NCBI GenBank assembly: GCA_002340325.1
Contig: DDLV01000117.1
Coordinates: 1 to 40,669 of the forward strand
Length of the DNA: 40,669 bases
From: Glaciecola sp. UBA2563
GTDB lineage: Bacteria > Pseudomonadota > Gammaproteobacteria > Enterobacterales > Alteromonadaceae
Direction of reading: 5' to 3'
Each line of letters starts with the position of its first letter. The first letter of the stretch is position 1. Both the position numbers and the translations under genes were made by a program. Under the pieces are notes generated by a model that saw only the letters and a program-made list of their open reading frames with translations, did no database searches and was not told where the DNA came from. Shown piece by piece: positions 34,758-40,669 of the stretch.

Positions 34758-37700
34758 GTGCACGTAAGGCAATTGCTGCTATTTGGATCGCTGCACTTTT
34801 AACGGGTTGCGCGGTGTCTATTCCAGATTTTTCGTTTTCTGACGACCAAGAAGACATTGAAAATGGCCTCACTAAAGAACAGCGAGAAAGGAGAGATCGT
34901 CTGGTCGCAGGTAAGAGTACCCGTCCTTCTCTATCTAGTTTGGATTTAGAACCGCAGCGTGAAGATTTGCCGGTGGCAGACAGCGGTGTTTCGCCTCCTA
35001 GCAATGACATTCCTGAGCTAACATTGCAACAAAAACGCGATGAATACGAAGCGTTATTGCCGTTGATAGATGATCCTACGTTAAAGGAACAAATCGCTTT
35101 TCGACTGGCTGATATCAAAATACTACTGGCTGAACAATCACTAGAAAGCGCATCCGATGACCAATTTGCGAGTTTATATAAAGCGATTCAAAGCTATCGA
35201 AACGTCATATCCACTGCAGCAATTATCTATCCTGACGGCGAGGCAGAACTGAGTGACACGCAATTAACTCATAATGCAAAGATTATGGAAGCGATGTATC
35301 AGCTTTCACGAGCACTTGATTTATCAGGCCAGCGAGAAGAGAGTGTTGATGTAGCCAATCAGTTTTTGACGTCATTCAATTTAGATCAATTCCCGGTATC
35401 TGAAAAACACATCGAACTGTGGTTTAGGATTGGCGAGCATCATTTTAGTCAAGGCAGTTTTCCCAATGCTATCCAATACTATCAAGAGGTTTTGAGTCGC
35501 GGAAAAGCATATTCGTCCAGTGATTTTTATGGCATCTCAGCGTATATGCTTGGGTGGAGCTATTTTAAGCTTGATGATTATGATAATGCGCTTAGTGGCT
35601 TTGATAAAATGTTGGCGCATGTCACACAGCCTTTGGAAGAAGTAGAAAGTAAACAAGTAGATGCATTGGAGTTGAGTCGAGGTAATTTGAGACTTGTCAA
35701 AGATGTATTGCGCATAATGGCGCTAACGTTCTCCTATCGCGGTGACGAAATTGCTATCTCTAAATTCTATAACGCACCGGTTAGCGAAAATCCAGGTAAC
35801 CAAAGTAGACTCAAGGCAGGCGCGTTGAGTTATTTGCATTTGATTTATGAAGAATTAGCGCAGCAACACCTAGATGACAGTCGATATCAAGACAGCGCTG
35901 ATGTGCTTCTTTCGTTTGCCCAAGCGTACCCGCTGCACGAACGTTCGGTCGAGTTTTTCATACGCCACATTGATGCTTATATATTAGGCGGATTTCCGGA
36001 TAGAGTATTGGCAGGAAAGCAGGCGTTTGTTGCGCAATATAGTTTACAGAATGACATCGTGGATAGCTTTTATACTGCTATAGGAAGAAAAGTAAGTGTT
36101 TACTTGCAAAAGTATCTTCCAGAGCTTGCACAGACAGAGCATAGCATTGCGCAATCGATAGAAACCATCATCTCAATTAGATTGAATGAGAGTTCAGACG
36201 TAGGTTTTACATCAGCGTTTAATCAATCAAGCTTAACGCAAGAGCAGCTTATGCAATTTCGCGATATTGATATCGATAAACTCAATACGTTGAAAAATGA
36301 AGCCTATGAAAACGCAATTGAATACTACACAGACTTTATCAACAGTTTTTCGTTTGACATTGCCCTCGCTGAGCAAGTGGCGGAACTTCAGTTTTACAAG
36401 GCGGAAGCCCTTTACGGTTCAGGTCAATATCAACGTGCTGTAGATGCGTTTGAAACCTATGCTTACGACAACCAAATCAATCCGCGATCAGTTGAAGCAG
36501 CATATGCAGCAATACTCGCATGGCAAAAGAGACTGCAGTCATCTCCCAACGTCAGTGATGAACTTACACTGGCATATCAACAAAGCCAAAAGAAATTCCT
36601 AGATATATTCCCAAATGACACTCGCTCCCCTGCAATTGCCATTACCCTCATGCAAGCGTTATTTAAACAACAGGACTACGTTGCAGCAATGAGATGGTCA
36701 TCATGGATTTTAGAGGATGCTAGAGACATTCATCAATTTACCTACGAACAAACGGAATCTGCACTTCTAGTAAGTGCGCATGGAAACTTTGCGCTTAGTA
36801 ACTATGTCCAGGCTGAACAAGCATATGATGTGCTACTTTCAACCTTACCTGATGGTGACTCCCGTCGAGCAGAGTTGAACGAGTCGCTGGCGACATCGAT
36901 TTATAAACAGGCTGAAACAGCGCTATCTGAGCAAAATCTCAATCAAGAAGTGCTAGCACAAATCGACCTTACAAATGCCAGTTTAGACAAGTTGCAGCAG
37001 GAAGCGCTCACGCAAGCAATCGATCATTTCTCAAGACTGATAACAAAAACACCTGATGCAAGTTCTCGGGTGATCGCGGAATATGATATTGCGACGTATC
37101 ACGCCTTATTGGGTGATTGGCAAAAGGCCATTGCGGGTTGGCTAACATTTGAAAAACGATATCCACAACATGAACTTGCTGCGAACATTAGGCCGCAATT
37201 ATTGTTTGCATATCAACAGACAGAAGATTGGTTATCCAGCGCGCAACTACTTCTCGACAAATACGAACTATCACCTGATTCAAAGCAAGGTAGAGTGGCG
37301 TTATACACTGCCGCAGAGTACTTTGATAAAGCTAACGATAGGCCTCGCGCGTTGGATACGTATAGAAGCTACGCACACGCGTTTGAGCAACCGCTTGCTC
37401 AAGCCAATGAAGCACGTTATCGCCTAAGTCAGTTTTACCTCGAATCAGACGAATCAAGTAAGCGTCGCTTTTGGTTGAATAAAATGATGCAGGCACAGCT
37501 AGCGTTGTCGCCAAAAGACCCATCAAGTGCAGGTACACCTCGCTCAAGATACCTTGCGGCAATGTCAGCAATGGTGTTTGCCAAGGATGCTGATTATGTG
37601 TATAGCCGTGTTAGGCTCACTGCACCTATTGATAAGAGTTTGCGCAAAAAGCAGCAAGCACTTGAGAATGCCATCAAAGCCTATGACCGTGTCATGTCTT

Positions 37701-38020
37701 TTGCTGTTGCAGAATACACAACTGCGGCTAATTACAGTCTTGCTAATCTCTATGCCGGGCTTGCCAATGACTTGATGGATTCTGAACGGCCATCGGGATT
37801 AAACGAATTAGAATTGGCACAATACGACATGCTTCTCGAAGAGCAGGCTTATCCATTTGAGGAGACAGCCATCCAAATACATGAGCAAAACATCTCCCGT
37901 GTTCAACAGGGATTGTATGACGAATACATCAAGCAAAGTTTTGATGCGCTAAGCCGATTTATGCCAGCAAGATACAACAAGCCTGAAATCAATCCAGAGG
38001 TGACCAAGTATGATTTATAA
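34754..38020 (+). CDS. Giant TPR lipoprotein, 1088 residues
   Basis: GTG start in the GTGA overlap, with an excellent AGGAGG five to six bases before it. Lipobox LLTGC (Cys19) after MSARKAIAAIWIAAL; Ala follows, so an outer-membrane lipoprotein is expected. Almost the whole mature protein is TPR/helix-repeat: LWFRIGEHHFSQGSFPNAIQYY, AYMLGWSYFKLDDYDNALSGF, QFYKAEALYGSGQYQRAVDAF, LLVSAHGNFALSNYVQAEQAY, EYDIATYHALLGDWQKAIAGW. The N-terminal 100 residues are polar linker. Such size and content suggest a scaffold for multi-protein assembly. It overlaps the next gene by 11 bases. Possible distant link to the TPR proteins of the Glt/Agl machinery is discussed in findings. Confidence 0.78.
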   Translation: MSARKAIAAIWIAALLTGCAVSIPDFSFSDDQEDIENGLTKEQRERRDRLVAGKSTRPSLSSLDLEPQREDLPVADSGVSPPSNDIPELTLQQKRDEYEALLPLIDDPTLKEQIAFRLADIKILLAEQSLESASDDQFASLYKAIQSYRNVISTAAIIYPDGEAELSDTQLTHNAKIMEAMYQLSRALDLSGQREESVDVANQFLTSFNLDQFPVSEKHIELWFRIGEHHFSQGSFPNAIQYYQEVLSRGKAYSSSDFYGISAYMLGWSYFKLDDYDNALSGFDKMLAHVTQPLEEVESKQVDALELSRGNLRLVKDVLRIMALTFSYRGDEIAISKFYNAPVSENPGNQSRLKAGALSYLHLIYEELAQQHLDDSRYQDSADVLLSFAQAYPLHERSVEFFIRHIDAYILGGFPDRVLAGKQAFVAQYSLQNDIVDSFYTAIGRKVSVYLQKYLPELAQTEHSIAQSIETIISIRLNESSDVGFTSAFNQSSLTQEQLMQFRDIDIDKLNTLKNEAYENAIEYYTDFINSFSFDIALAEQVAELQFYKAEALYGSGQYQRAVDAFETYAYDNQINPRSVEAAYAAILAWQKRLQSSPNVSDELTLAYQQSQKKFLDIFPNDTRSPAIAITLMQALFKQQDYVAAMRWSSWILEDARDIHQFTYEQTESALLVSAHGNFALSNYVQAEQAYDVLLSTLPDGDSRRAELNESLATSIYKQAETALSEQNLNQEVLAQIDLTNASLDKLQQEALTQAIDHFSRLITKTPDASSRVIAEYDIATYHALLGDWQKAIAGWLTFEKRYPQHELAANIRPQLLFAYQQTEDWLSSAQLLLDKYELSPDSKQGRVALYTAAEYFDKANDRPRALDTYRSYAHAFEQPLAQANEARYRLSQFYLESDESSKRRFWLNKMMQAQLALSPKDPSSAGTPRSRYLAAMSAMVFAKDADYVYSRVRLTAPIDKSLRKKQQALENAIKAYDRVMSFAVAEYTTAANYSLANLYAGLANDLMDSERPSGLNELELAQYDMLLEEQAYPFEETAIQIHEQNISRVQQGLYDEYIKQSFDALSRFMPARYNKPEINPEVTKYDL

Positions 38021-38771
38021 AACCGGTTTACTTACTGTTGCGTCGCTTGTCTTTTTGTCGGGGTGTCTTTCCCTTTCAACATCGCAAAGACCGTCTCAAG
38101 AGCCCGTGGAAAAGCTAGTGCAAAACGACCCAGCCGTCGACCAAAGTGTCGAGTCACCGCAAAGCACAGAACAATTATCCTTGGTTGAACAATTGTCAGT
38201 TAAGCCAAATCTTTACCAAATGCATAAACGAGAGCTTAGCGCACTGCAACGAGACTATATGGTCAAGGCGATAGAATCGCTCGAAGCTAATAATATCGCG
38301 CAGGGTCTCGCCAGTGTATCGGCAGCCGAATCTAATGGTTTGCTAACCAGCACGGCATACGTTGTAAAAGCCGATTTGATGGAGGCAAATGGCGATGAGC
38401 AAGCTGCTAAAAACGCATTAGAACAAGCGCTCGAAGTGAATCAATATAACGTCAAAGCCGCCAATAGGCTAGCGACGTTACTTCGAGAGAATGGCGAGTT
38501 TGATAGAGCATTCGCACTTTATTCAAATGCCATAAAAGCAGTGCCGACCTATGCCCCTAGTTACCGAAATAGAGGGGTATTGAATGATTTGTATTTGTTG
38601 GATAAAGCATCAGCCTTGGAAGACTACGAAACGTACGCATCACTGCTTGAGTATCGAAATCTAGTACAACAAAGCAAGGAAATTGAAAGATCAATTAAAC
38701 AAGTCAACCGTTGGATTGTTGATGTCGACCGTCAACTACAAAGCATTGCGAGTAATACACATGCTAACTAA
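38010..38771 (+). CDS. TPR lipoprotein, 253 residues
   Basis: Starts with ATG inside the end of the previous gene (11-base overlap). Lipobox FLSGC (Cys19), then Leu-Ser, an outer-membrane type. After a polar linker, two to three TPR units follow: VKADLMEANGDEQAAKNALEQ, AANRLATLLRENGEFDRAFAL, YRNRGVLNDLYLLDKASALED. The tail is helical (RSIKQVNRWIVDVDRQLQS). Its 3' end overlaps the next start by 11 bases. Confidence 0.8.
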   Translation: MIYKTGLLTVASLVFLSGCLSLSTSQRPSQEPVEKLVQNDPAVDQSVESPQSTEQLSLVEQLSVKPNLYQMHKRELSALQRDYMVKAIESLEANNIAQGLASVSAAESNGLLTSTAYVVKADLMEANGDEQAAKNALEQALEVNQYNVKAANRLATLLRENGEFDRAFALYSNAIKAVPTYAPSYRNRGVLNDLYLLDKASALEDYETYASLLEYRNLVQQSKEIERSIKQVNRWIVDVDRQLQSIASNTHAN

Positions 38772-39129
38772 AAGAAAGATTCGCTTTTTTCAACTTGCGC
38801 TAATAGCGCTACTTAATACGCCTTTTGTATTGTTTGCTCAAGACGAACAACCAGCTGACGTATCGGAGGCGTCAAAGCAAATCGAAAAGAAAACCCTCAA
38901 AGATAACAGTCCTATTATAAGGTTGGAAGACACAATTCGCGGCAATAAAGAACAGCCACAAGTCCTCACAATTGTGCCTTGGCAACTTCCTTTTCACAAA
39001 GACATTGATGAACCAACACAGTGGCAACCACTAAAAGATACTTTACCTCCCATTGACCGCAGAACGATACTAAGGAGCCTTGAAATCGCTAGATTGAAGC
39101 GTTCATCAGCGTCCGACTTTGATGAATAG
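38761..39129 (+). CDS. Small secreted protein, 122 residues, last gene of the operon
   Basis: I place the start at the ATG at 38761, inside the preceding gene, since it gives a clean signal peptide (MLTKRKIRFFQLALIALLNT...VLFA-QD); the frame extends upstream to 38683 without signal-like sequence. The mature part is polar and proline-rich, with VPWQLPFHKDIDEPTQWQPL and LPPIDRRTILRSLEIARL. No family is recognised. Overlap suggests translational coupling with the TPR lipoprotein, so it is likely a partner of it. Confidence 0.65.
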   Translation: MLTKRKIRFFQLALIALLNTPFVLFAQDEQPADVSEASKQIEKKTLKDNSPIIRLEDTIRGNKEQPQVLTIVPWQLPFHKDIDEPTQWQPLKDTLPPIDRRTILRSLEIARLKRSSASDFDE

Positions 39130-39458
39130 ATCTTGACAGCCCTCTTCATTCTGCACTGAAAGAGTTCTTAAATGAGGAACTTCAGGCGGTTTTCAAATCT
39201 TTACGTATTAAATTCAATGTATATCTGCCGATATCCTTTTTTAGAAGTCAGTAGGTATAACAAGACCGTTCAATTGTGTATTCGAACTTTTGTCAATTGT
39301 TTGCGTGAAAGCTACGCCAGCACATTTAGTTATGTAGGTCGATTTAAATCACCGTTGAATACAAAACATTCAACAAAATATTTTTCAAGACTACAGCAAT
39401 GCGATGCCGTATTGATTTCTCAAAACACATTGAAACATTATAAAGAGATGCTGCTGCG
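39130..39458. other. 329-base gap after the envelope operon
   Basis: AT-rich, no convincing gene. A 96-codon frame at 39172-39462 lacks a ribosome site, recognisable domains or normal composition. There is no clear terminator hairpin. It should carry the promoter of the gene at 39459. Confidence 0.45.
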
Positions 39459-40157
39459 ATGAAAAATTTGATTGAGATATCTGAAGGACACTATGCAAAG
39501 TTAGCGAAAGCGGTTGACACAGCCGATGACAAAGACAGTACTGTTGAAAAGTTAGTCATCGACGCTATCAATCATGTCTTGAGCGAAAATGATATACAAA
39601 CTATCGATTCAATGTCATCTAGCAAAGAAGAACAAACCTATGAGTTTAATGGCCAATTATTCGTAGCGAAAGATCTCGTGCTTAACGTTGTGACAGAATA
39701 CGTGAGTCAACAAGAAGGTGACATTAACCTGTATGAGTTGTCACAGGCTTTCCCAAATGAGATCCAGGGTGACATTGGCATAGCCAATAAATTTTACGAT
39801 GTTGTTTCCAGATACGACGGACAGGATGATAAAAAACACTTCATCTCCGAATCTGAAATGCTTGATTTACAAGAAGGAAAAATAGCAATCTCAACGGAAT
39901 GGGATAACCGAAATATATATGGCTTCGTCTCTAGAGCGAGGCAACTGGGTTTCGTCATTAATGGGGAAGGCGCCACAGATTCAGAGCAAGCTTTCAGTGA
40001 AAATAAAACCGACGAAGAAGCACCCGAAAACAAAAATGCTAATTTTTCTAAACAATATAGCGATTTGTTTTTCTTAGCGTATTCACCTTATTTTTGGTTG
40101 AATGCGCTAAAGGTAAATAAAAGTTTGTTTAGCAATCCATTTTTCCCTAAGCGCTAA
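39459..40157 (+). CDS. Unknown protein, first of two tandem paralogues
   Basis: 232 residues, soluble-looking. The N-terminus (MKNLIEISEGHYAKLAKAV...STVEKLVIDAINHVLSEN) has the beta-strand then helix-helix pattern of a ribbon-helix-helix-like module. Next comes EQTYEFNGQLFVAKDLVLNVVTE, then an alpha/beta region (IQGDIGIANKFYDVVSRYDG, NRNIYGFVSRARQLGFVING). An acidic linker leads to a hydrophobic, aromatic C-terminus (YSDLFFLAYSPYFWLNALKVN) that may touch a membrane or partner. GAGATG lies before the ATG. I do not recognise the family. The gene at 40449 is a paralogue. Confidence 0.7.
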   Translation: MKNLIEISEGHYAKLAKAVDTADDKDSTVEKLVIDAINHVLSENDIQTIDSMSSSKEEQTYEFNGQLFVAKDLVLNVVTEYVSQQEGDINLYELSQAFPNEIQGDIGIANKFYDVVSRYDGQDDKKHFISESEMLDLQEGKIAISTEWDNRNIYGFVSRARQLGFVINGEGATDSEQAFSENKTDEEAPENKNANFSKQYSDLFFLAYSPYFWLNALKVNKSLFSNPFFPKR

Positions 40158-40448
40158 GGTCTGTAGTCACAAATACATTAATGTATATCGATCCGATAAA
40201 TTACAACAAAAATTGTTATTTTCTTCCTAATAACGTCATTCGATTGGCCGATATCATTTTATAAGGTGGTGACTTTGTCCTAATTAGTAGGCCGTGGATG
40301 TTTGATGTTCATCATCATTGAATGCTCGCAGAATCGGCTTTGTACTATCGAAATACAATAAATACGGTCGTTCTGTGCAAAGTAGGGGAAGAGTTTATGC
40401 CTCCCAATTTGCCGTAAGTAAAAACACTCGACATAAGGAACAAACACT

Positions 40449-40669
40449 ATGAATAGAACAATCGAAATATCAGCACAGCAATATAAAATGCTGGAAAGCT
40501 ATGCTTCTTGTATCGATAAGTCGCCATCCGCGGCGGTTGAAACGATACTAACATCAGTCATCGATAAACTGTTAACTGCCTCTGAATCATCTTCAGAAAA
40601 TACGGCGGAAGAAGCAGATATAAAATCGAACGCAACTTTACACACTCTCAACGGAGAAGCGCTGTCGCC
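40449..40669 (+). CDS. Unknown protein, second tandem paralogue (cut by window end)
   Basis: 73 codons are visible before the window ends, with no stop. It starts MNRTIEISAQQYKMLESYAS and continues with DKSPSAAVETILTSVIDKLL, matching the IEIS..Y..L and VE...I..L pattern of the preceding gene; a later TLHTLNGEALS matches TYEFNGQLF. AAGGA precedes the ATG. The 291 bases between the two genes hold no other gene that I can see. The rest of the protein lies outside the window. Confidence 0.7.
   Translation, partial: MNRTIEISAQQYKMLESYASCIDKSPSAAVETILTSVIDKLLTASESSSENTAEEADIKSNATLHTLNGEALS

Noticed and set aside
34702..35118. 138-codon frame on the - strand inside the TPR lipoprotein gene
   Set aside because: Serine-rich antisense shadow of a well-supported gene with a strong ribosome site and lipobox.
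39172..39462. 96-codon open frame upstream of the first tandem paralogue
   Set aside because: No ribosome site, no domain or signal peptide, odd residue composition; it overlaps the start of a better gene. Treated as chance.
1..40669. CRISPR arrays, tRNA or rRNA genes, insertion sequences, integrases or prophage genes
   Set aside because: I looked for regularly spaced repeats, tRNA-like cloverleaf ends and transposase or phage protein motifs and found none.

Overview
The window reads as a chromosomal segment of a marine-type gammaproteobacterium, most likely of the Alteromonadales. The F1Fo ATP synthase subunits are very close in sequence and length to the Escherichia coli proteins. A RoxA/YcfD-type ribosomal oxygenase carries the Fe ligands at the E. 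coli positions. The DUF3570/DUF4266 and TIGR04211 proteins are of kinds I associate with this group. I see no tRNA, rRNA, CRISPR array, insertion sequence or phage gene, and no frameshifted genes. The taxonomic call is inference.

Layout. 1-5530: the end of atpE, then atpFHAGDC on the + strand, closed by a strong bidirectional hairpin terminator shared with a convergent TIGR04211 SH3/anchor protein. 6684-10080: a saccharopine-dehydrogenase-like reductase, a membrane-anchored serine hydrolase (beta-lactamase fold) and a UbiA-family prenyltransferase. These run into a convergent pair, roxA and a bacterial-PH-domain membrane protein. 11874-12740: a 40-residue membrane peptide and a six-helix FRAG1/DRAM-like membrane protein, followed by a palindromic intergenic repeat. 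12910-16781: an Omp85-like outer-membrane protein (-), apbE (+) and a LysR regulator (-). 16902-20438: a PNPOx/ferredoxin-reductase fusion divergent from the LysR gene across a perfect dyad, then a PAS-GGDEF-EAL protein with a dead GGDEF site. 20571-25379: a secreted amidohydrolase (-), the ergothioneine pair egtB-egtD (+), and a small DUF1428-MAPEG operon (-).

The most unusual part is 25703-39129, eleven tightly packed + strand genes, every one predicted to be exported. In order they are: a diheme c-type lipoprotein with a beta-propeller related to hydrazine synthase alpha; an SH3-beta-barrel protein; a second small beta-barrel; a TlpA-like thioredoxin; a DUF4266 lipoprotein ending in GGGCGCN; a DUF3570 beta-barrel; a coiled-coil/beta periplasmic protein; a 712-residue TPR/coiled-coil protein; a 1088-residue TPR lipoprotein; a smaller TPR lipoprotein; and a 122-residue secreted protein. 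Most gaps are only a few bases and the last three junctions overlap, so this is probably one envelope-spanning redox or structural system with no assigned function. The window ends with two tandem paralogous genes of an unknown family, the second cut by the window edge.
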